Shown here: positions 8,364 through 15,299 of the stretch, in pieces
How the letters are laid out: every line of letters starts with the position of its first letter
How positions within the stretch are numbered: the first letter of the stretch is position 1
Virus record (IMG/VR): IMGVR_UViG_3300030333_005934
Coordinates: 3,651-33,475 of that record
DNA from: a virus
Strand: one strand, 5' to 3'
DNA length: 29,825 nucleotides
Position numbers and translations under genes: made by a program
Notes under the pieces: model-generated
What the model was told of the DNA's origin: nothing
The model's input: the letters and a program-made list of their open reading frames with translations, nothing else
The model's database searches: none

Positions 8364-8620
8364 GCGAATACAAATACATATTATATTTGAAGAAAGAGTG
8401 TCCCTTTTGCATAAAAGCTGAGAATGTTTTATCTCTCAAAAACATTCACTATAAAGCAATTTACTTTGATCAGAATGTTAAGATCCTTGAAGAATTAAAA
8501 GAGGCATATAATTGGTCGACGGTACCAATGGTCTTTCAGAAGAAAGAAAATGAATATACATTTGTGGGGGGCTATACAGACCTTTTAGAAAAACAGGATA
8601 TCAATGAGCAACAAGAATAA
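8360..8620 (+). CDS. glutaredoxin
   Basis: An 86-residue glutaredoxin. The CPFC redox motif is at residues 14-17, the STVPMVF cis-Pro segment near residue 55, and GGYTDL at the glutathione-side loop. I start at TTG 8360, which overlaps the previous stop by 4 nt (TTGA) and gives the normal family length. The upstream in-frame ATG 8315 would add 15 residues that do not look like glutaredoxin. In phages, glutaredoxins usually reduce ribonucleotide reductase; that enzyme is not in this window. The stop overlaps the next gene by 17 nt. Confidence 0.85.
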   Translation: MSEYKYILYLKKECPFCIKAENVLSLKNIHYKAIYFDQNVKILEELKEAYNWSTVPMVFQKKENEYTFVGGYTDLLEKQDINEQQE

Positions 8621-8954
8621 TAACAAGGTTTACTCTTTGCCTATCGACGCGCTAGAGGAATTATTAAGCGAGTGCAAAATTCAGTTTAGCTTTTCGGAAG
8701 AATTATTGTTTGAAAACTTATTAGAGGGAAAGAAGAACAAGGATGTCATCGGACTTTTGTGTGAGTTTTATGCTTCATCCCGCGCGACCGAAAGACATTT
8801 AGAGAACGCATTGGAGAATTACATCGAAGAAGAAGATGAAGGTCAGGTTTATATAAGTTCTGATATCATGATGATAGTAGAGTCTGCATTGATATCCAGG
8901 TATCTGGTTTCAAAAGAACTAACAAGATATAATATTTCTTTAGCTATAAATTAA
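8604..8954 (+). CDS. hypothetical acidic protein
   Basis: A 116-residue protein I do not recognise. It is acidic and predicted to be all helical (ALEELLSECKIQFSFSEE, then RATERHLENALENYIEEE). It is the last gene of the groEL cluster and begins inside the end of the glutaredoxin gene. The start ATG 8604 has a modest AGGA upstream. No domain or signal is apparent. Confidence 0.6.
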   Translation: MSNKNNNKVYSLPIDALEELLSECKIQFSFSEELLFENLLEGKKNKDVIGLLCEFYASSRATERHLENALENYIEEEDEGQVYISSDIMMIVESALISRYLVSKELTRYNISLAIN

Positions 8955-8958
8955 TTTC

Positions 8959-8986
8959 TTGACTTTTGTAAAAGTGTGTTTATTCT
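8959..8986 (+). promoter_or_regulatory. promoter of hsp20
   Basis: TTGACT (8959-8964), a 16-nt spacer with TGT six bases before the -10, and TATTCT (8981-8986). It leaves a leader of about 58 nt that contains the hairpin at 8996-9019. Confidence 0.75.
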
Positions 8987-8995
8987 TTAAACAAG

Positions 8996-9019
8996 ACCCT
9001 CTTGCTGTAAGGAGAGGGT
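8996..9019 (+). promoter_or_regulatory. hairpin in the hsp20 leader
   Basis: ACCCTCT (8996-9002) pairs with AGAGGGT (9013-9019) across a 10-nt loop. An SD-like AAGGAG lies partly in the 3' arm, but the true SD (9038-9043) is outside, so a thermometer role is unproven. It is followed by no T-run, so it is not a normal terminator. Confidence 0.45.
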
Positions 9020-9051
9020 GTTTAAAACTTGCTTAAAAAGGAGAAAATATT

Positions 9052-9486
9052 ATGACTACTACAACACTTACAACATATAGACCGAGCCTGTTAGGTCGGA
9101 ACGTATTCGAGGATATCTTTGATTCAATGCTGGATTTTCCGCAATTGATGCAAAAGACAACACAGGGATATCCTGTGGCTGATATCTATCGCGAGGAGAA
9201 TGGAAACACCGTAATGGAGTTTGCTTTGGCTGGCTTTAGAAAAGAAGATCTCTCAATCGAGATCAAGCCAGAGAATAAATCTATCACAGTTAGCGCTAAG
9301 AGTGAGAATATTACTGAACGCGAACGCCAGAGACGCGTCGCACGCCGTAATTTTTCTAAGACTTATGTCAATTATGACAGCAATTTAGACCTCAACGCCA
9401 CGACGGCCGAGTTTGAGAATGGATTGCTCCGCTTGGTTGTTCCGCAAAGACCAGAGGCTAAGCCTTTACGCGTCGAAATTAAGTAG
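9052..9486 (+). CDS. hsp20: small heat-shock protein, Hsp20 family
   Basis: A 144-residue alpha-crystallin-type chaperone that holds unfolded proteins. The N-terminal arm (residues 1-38) is followed by the crystallin domain starting at PVADIYREENGNTVMEFALA. FRKEDLSIEIKPENKSITV and FENGLLRLVVPQRPEAKP are the family landmarks, and the C-terminus LRVEIK resembles the IxI tail. Hsp20 genes are common in marine myoviruses. The gene has its own promoter, a structured leader and a hairpin terminator, so it is an independent transcription unit. Confidence 0.93.
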   Translation: MTTTTLTTYRPSLLGRNVFEDIFDSMLDFPQLMQKTTQGYPVADIYREENGNTVMEFALAGFRKEDLSIEIKPENKSITVSAKSENITERERQRRVARRNFSKTYVNYDSNLDLNATTAEFENGLLRLVVPQRPEAKPLRVEIK

Positions 9487-9501
9487 ATTTGTAAATCTCA
9501 T

Positions 9502-9527
9502 AAAAGGAAGTTTCGGCTTCCTTTTTT
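9502..9527 (+). terminator. rho-independent terminator of hsp20
   Basis: AAAAGGAAG (9502-9510) pairs with CTTCCTTTT (9517-9525) over a TTTCGG loop, followed by T residues. It lies 16 nt after the hsp20 stop and just before the next promoter. Confidence 0.85.
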
Positions 9528-9528
9528 A

Positions 9529-9556
9529 TTTACTTTTTGCGATAAGAAAGTATACT
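9529..9556 (+). promoter_or_regulatory. promoter of the PAP2 gene
   Basis: TTTACT (9529-9534), a 16-nt spacer and TATACT (9551-9556). It lacks the YGT element seen in most others of the family. The leader to ATG 9607 is about 44 nt. Confidence 0.75.
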
Positions 9557-9606
9557 TATAAGTAAGCAGGTGTACCTGTTCTTTTGGTTGCAAGGAAGAA
9601 CCATAT

Positions 9607-10227
9607 ATGCCGAGATATGAAAAGGCTAAATATATCTCACTAGTGCTGGTATCTTATATCAGTATGTATATCTTTATCCAAGCCATAGTCACCACGCATG
9701 AGTTTGATTTTATAACGCAATTTGACTTGGCAATACCTTTCATGCCACAGCACATATGGATATACCACAGCATACTCCCTGTTATATTATTAACGATGTT
9801 TTCGCTAGTGCAGACTCGGCAGCTATTTATCACAACTTTTTGGGCATGCGCAATTGCAACTGTAGTTTTGAATATATCTTATTTATGTTTTCCGAGTTTT
9901 TATCCCAGACCAGAGTTTGAGGTCAATACAATATCGGAAGCACTAGTGCATTTAACTAGGAAGATAGACGCGTCTCATAACACTTTTCCATCTGGTCATG
10001 TTACATTTGCCTGGATTATGTTTTTAGGAGCCATAAAGACTAGGTTGGCTAATCGAGTGGAGGGTCTGAAGGCCTTATACCTTTTGTGGGCTATAGGCAT
10101 TGCTTTGTCAACCCTGACTCTAAAACAACATTATTTGATAGATGTTATATCTGGAATTACACTAGCTTACATAAGTTTTTATGTTTCTGCGGCTTTTGTA
10201 AGGACGAGACTGATGTCTAAGTCCTAG
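9607..10227 (+). CDS. PAP2-superfamily membrane phosphatase
   Basis: A 206-residue membrane protein with about six hydrophobic segments. The PAP2 motifs are present: FYPRP (Arg101-Pro102) for motif 1, FPSGH (128-131) for motif 2, and STLTLKQHYLID (Ser168, His175, Asp179) for motif 3, with Thr in place of the usual Arg169. The Thr form resembles the inositol-phosphotransferase-like PAP2 branch. Such enzymes remove phosphate from lipid phosphates or undecaprenyl pyrophosphate, or transfer phospho-headgroups. In a phage it might alter the host envelope; this is inference. The SD is AAGGAAG before ATG 9607. Confidence 0.8.
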   Translation: MPRYEKAKYISLVLVSYISMYIFIQAIVTTHEFDFITQFDLAIPFMPQHIWIYHSILPVILLTMFSLVQTRQLFITTFWACAIATVVLNISYLCFPSFYPRPEFEVNTISEALVHLTRKIDASHNTFPSGHVTFAWIMFLGAIKTRLANRVEGLKALYLLWAIGIALSTLTLKQHYLIDVISGITLAYISFYVSAAFVRTRLMSKS

Positions 10228-10237
10228 TTAAATAAAG

Positions 10238-10684
10238 ATGTATAACTTAATTACAAACAAGACACGACTTGAAAAGCCGTGCGTTAAAGCGTCCCCGGAG
10301 GAAGGCGAACGCATAGGAAAGATTTTGCTTAGTGCGCTATCTGGTCACAAAAATGGTGTCGGATTGGCAGCAAATCAAATCGGAATCAATAAAAGAGTAT
10401 GTGTTGTGAACGTTAACAAGCCGATTGTTTTAGTAAATCCAAAAATTGCTGGCCATTTTGGAAAGTTTTTGTTTAAAGAGGGTTGTCTTTCTTTCCCCGG
10501 GGATTATATTGTTACTGAAAGATTCACAGATATTGCTGTGAAAGCTGACAACCATGCAACTATGTTATATTTTAGTGCGAGAGACAGTGCGTTAGAGTGC
10601 GTCTGTGTGCAGCATGAAATAGATCACTTGAATGGTATCACCATGTATGAAAGACAAAAAGGAGAAATAGATGGCGAAGATTAA
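10238..10684 (+). CDS. def: peptide deformylase
   Basis: A 148-residue deformylase that removes the N-formyl group from new proteins. All three motifs are visible: GVGLAANQ (40-47), EGCLS (81-85, Cys metal ligand) and HEIDH (126-130, two His ligands and the catalytic Glu). It is shorter than bacterial enzymes at the C-terminus, as is usual for phage deformylases. It follows PAP2 by 10 nt with a weak SD and overlaps the next small gene by 14 nt. Marine phages with such genes are thought to speed photosystem or phage protein maturation; for this host the target is unknown. Confidence 0.93.
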   Translation: MYNLITNKTRLEKPCVKASPEEGERIGKILLSALSGHKNGVGLAANQIGINKRVCVVNVNKPIVLVNPKIAGHFGKFLFKEGCLSFPGDYIVTERFTDIAVKADNHATMLYFSARDSALECVCVQHEIDHLNGITMYERQKGEIDGED

Positions 10685-10850
10685 TACGAAAGGAAATAGC
10701 TATACACCAAAAAAGACATCTCAGGGCAATGGCGTCTATACACGATCGCCACACTCTGGAGGCGAAACGTTCTATAATAACCACAGGGCAGGCACTACTC
10801 CAAGCCGCGCTCGCCGGCGCAAAAAACCTTATAGGGGCCAAGGAAGATGA
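10671..10850 (+). CDS. small basic protein
   Basis: A 59-residue, strongly basic protein ending in PSRARRRKKPYRGQGR. The N-terminal part is low in hydrophobic residues and probably disordered. It starts at ATG 10671 within the deformylase gene, with AAAGGAG upstream (10658-10664), and overlaps the next gene by 4 nt (ATGA). It might bind nucleic acid; there is no recognisable domain. Confidence 0.65.
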   Translation: MAKINTKGNSYTPKKTSQGNGVYTRSPHSGGETFYNNHRAGTTPSRARRRKKPYRGQGR

Positions 10851-11002
10851 GCCATCGTGAACAAGAATTAGAAGATCTAAAAGAAAGATATGATATTTTA
10901 ATTCTAACTGTTCACGATATGAATGATTTGATTCATGAATTACGCGAAGAAAATCAAGAACTTAAGAGGATCTTAGAGGAGATAGAAAATGGGGGAGAGT
11001 GA
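10847..11002 (+). CDS. small coiled-coil protein
   Basis: A 51-residue acidic protein that looks like one continuous helix with heptad spacing (ELEDLKERYDILIL, then LREENQELKRILEEIE). It starts in the stop of the basic protein gene and overlaps the next gene by 14 nt. No function can be given. Confidence 0.65.
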   Translation: MSHREQELEDLKERYDILILTVHDMNDLIHELREENQELKRILEEIENGGE

Positions 11003-11132
11003 GAGACCGTTCGTTCAGATCCCCTTGCCCCCTCCCGAGTGGGAAGAGTATGTTCGCAAAACCAGGGAACAAGAAGAGCAAGAGAAAGAAGAACTAGACG
11101 ATAACCGTGGCGTAATTATAATAGACATATGA
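10989..11132 (+). CDS. small hypothetical protein before uvsE
   Basis: A 47-residue protein with a Pro-rich start (VQIPLPPPEWEEYV), a highly charged centre (REQEEQEKEELDD) and a hydrophobic end (GVIIIDI). It starts inside the coiled-coil gene and overlaps the uvsE start by 4 nt (ATGA), so it is part of one coupled chain from deformylase to uvsE. No function can be given. Confidence 0.55.
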   Translation: MGESERPFVQIPLPPPEWEEYVRKTREQEEQEKEELDDNRGVIIIDI

Positions 11133-12049
11133 AAAACAACCTAGGCTATGCCTGCATTAATATGACGCTCTCCGAGCAACCTAAATCTAAACGTATCACA
11201 ACTAATCGATCAATGATCAAACGAACGTTCAAGGCCAAAGGCTTGCCTTATGCTTCTGAACTGGCATTACAGAACTGTCTCGACCTACTTACGATTCTTA
11301 AGTGGAATGAAAAGCACGACATTCGTTTCTTTCGTATATCATCAGATATTTTTCCGTGGTCTTCTGAGTACAAACTGTCTGACTTACCAGACTTCGAAGC
11401 CATTTGCGATGCGCTGCAAGATGCGGGTGACTTTATCGACGACCATGGCCATCGGATTACTTCACATCCTGGCCCATTCAACAAACTTACATCGCCCAAT
11501 GAGCAAGTTGTACTCAACACTATCCGTGATCTAGATACGCACGGTGAGCTTTTTGATATGCTTGGCCTCTCGCGCACTCCGTACAACAAACTGAATATTC
11601 ATGTTGGCGCGCACTATAACGACAAGCCAATGGCGCTAGCTAATTTCAATCGCAACTATCACCGATTGTCTGAAGCTGCCAAGTCTCGCTTGACTGTTGA
11701 GAATGATGACAAAGCTAGTTTGTACTCTACCAAAGAGTTGTACGAAGAGGTATATCAGAAGATTGGAATACCTATTGTTCACGATTTACATCATCATACT
11801 TTTTGTACTGGCGGCATTGACCAAGAAGAGGCTTTGCTTATGGCAGCAATGACTTGGGGTGACATCAAGCCGGTTGTACACTATTCAGAGTCTCGCTCCC
11901 GTGAAAAGCAAGATCCAAAGATTAGACCTAACGCACATTCCGACATGATTGTTGATGAAATCAATACTTACGGTTTGGATGTTGATGTCATGATTGAAGC
12001 TAAAAGCAAAGAATTGGCTTTACTAAATTATCGCCGTACCTATTATTAA
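11129..12049 (+). CDS. uvsE: UV damage endonuclease (UvsE/UVDE)
   Basis: A 306-residue TIM-barrel repair enzyme that nicks DNA 5' of UV photoproducts and other lesions. The family path is complete: LGYACINMTL at the N-terminus, FFRISSDIFPW, RITSHPGPFNKLTSP, NIHVGAHYNDK, LTVENDD, IVHDLHHHTF, VVHYSES, NAHSDMI and VDVMIEAKSKELALL. The His, Glu and Asp residues of these blocks form the metal site in known UVDE proteins. Length is normal. It gives a light-exposed phage its own alternative excision repair. The gene is the end of a chain of overlapping small genes. Confidence 0.95.
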   Translation: MKNNLGYACINMTLSEQPKSKRITTNRSMIKRTFKAKGLPYASELALQNCLDLLTILKWNEKHDIRFFRISSDIFPWSSEYKLSDLPDFEAICDALQDAGDFIDDHGHRITSHPGPFNKLTSPNEQVVLNTIRDLDTHGELFDMLGLSRTPYNKLNIHVGAHYNDKPMALANFNRNYHRLSEAAKSRLTVENDDKASLYSTKELYEEVYQKIGIPIVHDLHHHTFCTGGIDQEEALLMAAMTWGDIKPVVHYSESRSREKQDPKIRPNAHSDMIVDEINTYGLDVDVMIEAKSKELALLNYRRTYY

Positions 12050-12052
12050 GTC

Positions 12053-12307
12053 ATGGCACGCAGAACAGGATTTAGAAAAAAGCCCACGGGCCTCAAGAAA
12101 CTAAAAGAAAACAAAGAAGTAAGTAACTATATAATCAACCATGTTCGACATGGATGCTACGAGGTTATACTTAAAATAAAAGAAAAGTTAGTTTATCTTA
12201 CAAACTTTCGTAACAAAAAAGCAGCCGAAAGATTTATTGAAGCACATAAGAAAAATATGGTTACGATAGATCCTGAAACCTGCATACCCACCCCAGATTT
12301 TAAATGA
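12053..12307 (+). CDS. small basic hypothetical protein
   Basis: An 84-residue basic protein that I do not recognise. The N-terminus is very Lys-rich (RRTGFRKKPTGLKKLKENK), followed by an alpha/beta segment (YEVILKIKEKLVYLTNF) and a helix (KKAAERFIEAHKKN). It lies 3 nt after uvsE. Small nucleic-acid-binding roles are possible but not shown. Confidence 0.6.
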   Translation: MARRTGFRKKPTGLKKLKENKEVSNYIINHVRHGCYEVILKIKEKLVYLTNFRNKKAAERFIEAHKKNMVTIDPETCIPTPDFK

Positions 12308-12323
12308 TAAGAACGGAGACAAA

Positions 12324-12455
12324 ATGAAATTTAGACAGTGGTATAAAAGAACATTTAACTATAATACGACAGAAAAATCAGCAGACACAATGTTATTAAC
12401 TTTGATTATTTCAGGCTGGCTTGTTTCACTGTCGGTATACTTAATGACAAATTAG
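12324..12455 (+). CDS. small single-pass membrane protein
   Basis: A 43-residue protein with a charged N-terminus (KFRQWYKRTF) and one hydrophobic segment (TMLLTLIISGWLVSLSVYLM). A GGAG SD lies 6 nt before the ATG. A holin or membrane anchor is imaginable, but size and topology alone do not show it. It ends 5 nt before the tRNA-Thr gene. Confidence 0.55.
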   Translation: MKFRQWYKRTFNYNTTEKSADTMLLTLIISGWLVSLSVYLMTN

Positions 12456-12460
12456 TAGTT

Positions 12461-12537
12461 GCCTCCTTAGCTCAGATGGCCAGAGCAGTTGATTTGTAAT
12501 CATCAGGTCCACGGTTCGAATCCGTGAGGAGGCTCCA
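12461..12537 (+). tRNA. tRNA-Thr (anticodon TGT)
   Basis: A 77-nt cloverleaf with acceptor GCCTCCT/AGGAGGC, anticodon loop TTTGTAA (anticodon TGT), T-arm CACGGTTCGAATCCGTG and encoded CCA. The anticodon stem has one T-T mismatch. It decodes ACA and other Thr codons by wobble. Confidence 0.9.
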
Positions 12538-12541
12538 GTAA

Positions 12542-12614
12542 TGCGCAGTAGCTCAGTTGGTAGAGCAGGCGGCTGTTAACCGCCGGGTCACAGGTTCGAG
12601 CCCTGTCTGCGCAG
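12542..12614 (+). tRNA. tRNA-Asn (anticodon GTT)
   Basis: A 73-nt cloverleaf starting 4 nt after tRNA-Thr. The acceptor TGCGCAG/CTGCGCA is perfect, the anticodon loop is CTGTTAA and the T-arm is ACAGGTTCGAGCCCTGT. CCA is not encoded. Confidence 0.92.
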
Positions 12615-12642
12615 TTTTTATCTTCAAATAAAAGGAGTTTTT

Positions 12643-12960
12643 ATGAAGATGTTGATGGCAGTGCTAGCAGTTTCGTTAGTATTTGTGGGATGTAGCGACT
12701 CAGTTGAGCCAATCGCTTTGGAACAGGAGCAAGAGGTTGTATCTGACGTCGTTGAGGAAGTTGACGAAGAGGTTGTTTCTGAAGTTGACTCTGCTGATGA
12801 TGTTCTTATACTAGATGTAGAAGAAGAAGCAGATGTGAGCGTCGAAGAAGGACCAGACGTCAGCGCAGAAGAAGAATCAGAGCAATTGGATGAGGATCCG
12901 ACTAGTTTTCGGAACAATCCAGATCCAAGTTCACAGTTTTTTGCTCCAGAGATTCCTTAG
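12643..12960 (+). CDS. acidic lipoprotein
   Basis: A 105-residue protein with a lipoprotein signal: MKMLMAVLAVSLVFVGC, with Cys17 after FVG as the lipidation site. The mature part is low-complexity and made almost wholly of Glu, Asp, Val and Ser, including repeated VEEE/VSEV-type units, and ends in FFAPEIP. Such a protein would be exported and anchored in a membrane of the infected cell. An SD (AAAGGAG) precedes the ATG. A superinfection-exclusion or spanin-type role is possible but unsupported by any motif. Confidence 0.7.
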   Translation: MKMLMAVLAVSLVFVGCSDSVEPIALEQEQEVVSDVVEEVDEEVVSEVDSADDVLILDVEEEADVSVEEGPDVSAEEESEQLDEDPTSFRNNPDPSSQFFAPEIP

Positions 12961-12966
12961 TCCACC

Positions 12967-12981
12967 GGGCGCTTTGCGCCC
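12967..12981 (+). terminator. GC-rich hairpin after the lipoprotein gene
   Basis: GGGCGC (12967-12972), a TTT loop and GCGCCC (12976-12981) form a perfect 6-bp hairpin 6 nt after the stop. The following CAATTTAT has only a weak T-run, so termination strength is uncertain. Confidence 0.5.
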
Positions 12982-13041
12982 AATTTATATACGTGAGGAT
13001 CCTATACGAAGGTTTTTCACACAACAAAGTCTATATACTAT

Positions 13042-13311
13042 ATGGGCATCGGTTTCAATCAAGAAGAGGAAGTAGAAGAAGAGTATGTTCCTCTTTATCG
13101 AACGGTAATCGAATGTAATTTTTGCGGTGACGATACTTTAATGAATGTTTACAAAGGATACTGTCAATGTGGAAACTTATATATTTCCGTGAAAGAATCA
13201 GCATCCAAAGTGAGGCACAAGCCTGAATCAAAATGGACTCACTTCAAGACTGTGCATTATAGAAGTGAGCCTCCGCTTATTTACGAAGTGCTTATAGCCG
13301 ACGAAGAATAA
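13042..13311 (+). CDS. small zinc-finger-like protein
   Basis: An 89-residue protein with CNFC (residues 25-28) and CQCG (45-48), spaced like a four-Cys zinc ribbon. The N-terminus is acidic (EEEVEEEYVPLYR), and the C-terminal 40 residues form a probable beta/alpha tail. The start ATG has no clear SD, and TATACT-like sequence lies immediately before it, so a leaderless start is possible but weaker than the other cases. The exact function is unknown. Confidence 0.65.
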   Translation: MGIGFNQEEEVEEEYVPLYRTVIECNFCGDDTLMNVYKGYCQCGNLYISVKESASKVRHKPESKWTHFKTVHYRSEPPLIYEVLIADEE

Positions 13312-13315
13312 CTAA

Positions 13316-13392
13316 GCGCCCGTAGCTCAGCTGGATAGAGCATCGGCCTTCTAAGCCGAGGGTCACAGGTTCGAATCCTGTCGGGCGTGCCA
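13316..13392 (+). tRNA. tRNA-Arg (anticodon TCT)
   Basis: A 77-nt cloverleaf, acceptor GCGCCCG/CGGGCGT, anticodon loop CTTCTAA (TCT) and encoded CCA. It reads AGA and AGG, which are common in the phage genes here. Confidence 0.93.
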
Positions 13393-13398
13393 TATAAC

Positions 13399-13426
13399 TT
13401 TACTTTCTGAAAAGGGAGAGTATAAT
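13399..13426 (+). promoter_or_regulatory. promoter of the ParB-like gene (leaderless type)
   Basis: TTTACT (13399-13404), 16-nt spacer, TATAAT (13421-13426). Only 6 nt separate the -10 from ATG 13433, so transcription should start at or next to the A of the start codon. It lacks the YGT element. Confidence 0.8.
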
Positions 13427-13432
13427 ATTAGT

Positions 13433-14635
13433 ATGAATAAATTAAAACTAAAAACAAATCATAGCGTGAACCGAGCACAATATTATAAAAATGCTGCTCT
13501 TGATATTTTTAAGGCTGGATACCAGGATCCATCTCAAGATCACGGAGACCCCCGACAAATTGAAATTTGGGACTACATTCGAAATAATAATCTGTCAGTG
13601 CGTTTCGAGCCGAACTACAATTTTTCTGAAAGGCTATACGATATTTCAGAGATTGGCATCAATCCCTTGATCACCAACGCGCAATGTCGGGCCTATCGTC
13701 ATGATCCTTCAAAAGTTAAGGAGCTTTACGAAAGATTTTATGAAGTGGAAGAAAAACAAAAGCGACCTTCGATCGGCATGGAATTTGATAATATTTTTTA
13801 TCCCGCTGTCGGTAATCATAGGGCCTTTGCACATGTGAAAGGACAAGTGGAAGGCATGCAGCTTGAATCTCCAGCCATAATCGTTGGTGAATATGATGTT
13901 TCAACTGGACGTCCTATCTCAAAAGATCATCTAAGAGTGCATATGCACAAGATATCAATTAAATCAAACAAACAAACTGGCGATGAGACGGAGAAGGAAT
14001 CGGTAGAAGATTTAGCAATTCAGCTAAAAGTTGCATTTGAATTGGAGAAGGAAGTTAATGAAGAGTTGAGTTCTTTTGATTTTCCAGCTCAGAGAGAGTG
14101 GGGTTTAGAGTGGCTTTCTGAGAACAAATCAGAAACAAAACAAAGAAAAGGCGCAGCAATAAATCAGGCTTTCAATGAAAGGTATGGCGCAGTAGTGCCT
14201 ATGCCAGACGAGAGCATGCAGCCCAAGATATGGTTGCAGCATTTCAAGAAAAACAGTGAAAAATGGGCGCCTGAATTAAACAAAGAAAATCAGCATCGTC
14301 CGAGATTGCAGATTCCTTACTCCACTACATTTCAAATGCTATCTCACAGGCTAAATGTAGAGTTGCAACAGAGAAATCAGACAGGGCTTAAGCAATATGC
14401 TGCGATTGATTTAATGCTGCATCCCGGCAAGGAGGCCACCAGCTTAAAAACTATCGAGAAACGTAGAGAGGAATGGCTGGAAGATTTAACAGAGCGTAAC
14501 TTATTTTTAAGCGCGCCGTATAAAATGCCCTATGTTGATAGAATTGTTTTTGTCAGGCAGGTTGAAATTGATGGCCATGGCCCCGAAGCGTGGGAGTGGA
14601 ATCACCTAGATGAAAGGTTTGAAAAGGTTGATTAA
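13433..14635 (+). CDS. ParB/sulfiredoxin-like domain protein
   Basis: A 400-residue protein. Residues 60-160 fit a ParB-like nuclease domain: ISEIGINPLITNAQ, then IFYPAVGNHRAFAHV with the GNHR loop (127-130) that is diagnostic for the fold, then SPAIIVGEYD. The remaining 240 residues are mostly helical and basic-acidic mixed, with no domain I can name (one segment reads LNVELQQRNQTGLKQYAAI). ParB-like phage proteins may bind DNA, act as nucleases or modify proteins. The gene follows tRNA-Arg and has a strong promoter, but no SD: the predicted mRNA is leaderless. It overlaps the next tiny gene by 1 nt. Confidence 0.7.
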   Translation: MNKLKLKTNHSVNRAQYYKNAALDIFKAGYQDPSQDHGDPRQIEIWDYIRNNNLSVRFEPNYNFSERLYDISEIGINPLITNAQCRAYRHDPSKVKELYERFYEVEEKQKRPSIGMEFDNIFYPAVGNHRAFAHVKGQVEGMQLESPAIIVGEYDVSTGRPISKDHLRVHMHKISIKSNKQTGDETEKESVEDLAIQLKVAFELEKEVNEELSSFDFPAQREWGLEWLSENKSETKQRKGAAINQAFNERYGAVVPMPDESMQPKIWLQHFKKNSEKWAPELNKENQHRPRLQIPYSTTFQMLSHRLNVELQQRNQTGLKQYAAIDLMLHPGKEATSLKTIEKRREEWLEDLTERNLFLSAPYKMPYVDRIVFVRQVEIDGHGPEAWEWNHLDERFEKVD

Positions 14636-14745
14636 TGAATAAATTTCAAAAAGATATAGAGAAGGCAGAGTACGTTTTGTTAATTATTTTAGGCATCGTT
14701 TCATTTTCGATGGTTGCCTATGTTGTAAGCGCGCTTTTTATTTAA
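14635..14745 (+). CDS. tiny membrane protein
   Basis: A 36-residue protein whose C-terminal two thirds is one hydrophobic segment (VLLIILGIVSFSMVAYVVSA) after a charged N-terminus (NKFQKDIEKAE). The start overlaps the ParB-like stop (TAATG), which supports coupled translation. The GGTTG upstream is a poor SD. No function can be given. Confidence 0.55.
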   Translation: MNKFQKDIEKAEYVLLIILGIVSFSMVAYVVSALFI

Positions 14746-14751
14746 AAAAGC

Positions 14752-14779
14752 TTTACTGTTATGAACGTGTTATTATAAT
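14752..14779 (+). promoter_or_regulatory. promoter of the tRNA-Glu/Lys pair
   Basis: TTTACT (14752-14757), a 16-nt spacer with TGT six bases before the -10, and TATAAT (14774-14779). The tRNA-Glu gene starts 12 nt later. Confidence 0.82.
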
Positions 14780-14790
14780 ATAATACGTAT

Positions 14791-14865
14791 GGTCTCATAG
14801 TTTAGTGGTTAGAACACCGGGCTTTCATCCCGGTAGCCGGGGTTCGATTCCCCGTGAGACTACCA
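14791..14865 (+). tRNA. tRNA-Glu (anticodon TTC)
   Basis: A 75-nt cloverleaf with acceptor GGTCTCA/TGAGACT, anticodon loop CTTTCAT (TTC), T-arm CGGGGTTCGATTCCCCG and encoded CCA. Confidence 0.93.
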
Positions 14866-14870
14866 TATAT

Positions 14871-14943
14871 GCCCTCTTAGCTCAGTTGGTAGAGCACCGG
14901 ACTCTTAATCCGTAGGTCGTAGGTTCGATCCCTACAGGGGGTA
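14871..14943 (+). tRNA. tRNA-Lys (anticodon CTT)
   Basis: A 73-nt cloverleaf with acceptor GCCCTCT/AGGGGGT, anticodon loop CTCTTAA and T-arm GTAGGTTCGATCCCTAC. The anticodon is CTT, which reads only AAG. The first anticodon-stem pair is a C-T mismatch. CCA is not encoded. Confidence 0.88.
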
Positions 14944-14956
14944 CTGAGAGAAACAA

Positions 14957-15205
14957 ATGTCAAAGAAAACAGACTTAGAGAATATTAAAAGAATTGTCGA
15001 GGAAGAGGCGATTGAAGTGTTCGTTGAGTACAATGCTCAGTTTGAATTTCGTCACTTTTGCAATGATTTAAAGACTGTTTTTATTTATGAATTGCCGGAG
15101 ACGGAAGTCGAAGTTGATTTTAAGATGACAAAAAACCTTGAGAGAAGACTCAAGGAACTTAGCAAAAGATACACAGTGGGTATTTTTTATCAATCAAAAA
15201 AATAG
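14957..15205 (+). CDS. hypothetical protein
   Basis: An 82-residue protein I do not recognise. It has alternating helical and strand segments (NIKRIVEEEAIEVFVEYN, FRHFCNDLKTVFIYELP, EVEVDFKMTKNLERRLKEL) and ends in YTVGIFYQSKK. It lies 13 nt after tRNA-Lys and may be on the tRNA transcript. The SD is GAGAG, weak. Confidence 0.6.
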   Translation: MSKKTDLENIKRIVEEEAIEVFVEYNAQFEFRHFCNDLKTVFIYELPETEVEVDFKMTKNLERRLKELSKRYTVGIFYQSKK

Positions 15206-15206
15206 T

Positions 15207-15234
15207 TTTATTTTTTAGATTTTGTTGCTATAAT
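15207..15234 (+). promoter_or_regulatory. promoter of purA
   Basis: TTTATT (15207-15212), a 16-nt spacer with TGT six bases before the -10, and TATAAT (15229-15234). The leader to ATG 15300 is about 60 nt and contains a small GCCTC/GAGGC hairpin (15250-15262). Confidence 0.7.
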
Positions 15235-15299
15235 ATTGGTAGCGTGGTTGCCTCAAGGAGGCGGGATATGGGAATGGGGTTTATACAAAAGGAGTTTAA

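Noticed and set aside
8996-9019. RNA thermometer of hsp20
   Set aside because: The real SD at 9038-9043 is not in the hairpin, so sequestration is not shown.
12624-12917. Reverse-strand Ser/Thr-rich ORF
   Set aside because: It is the complement of the low-complexity acidic lipoprotein gene; no SD or promoter and all other genes are on the + strand.
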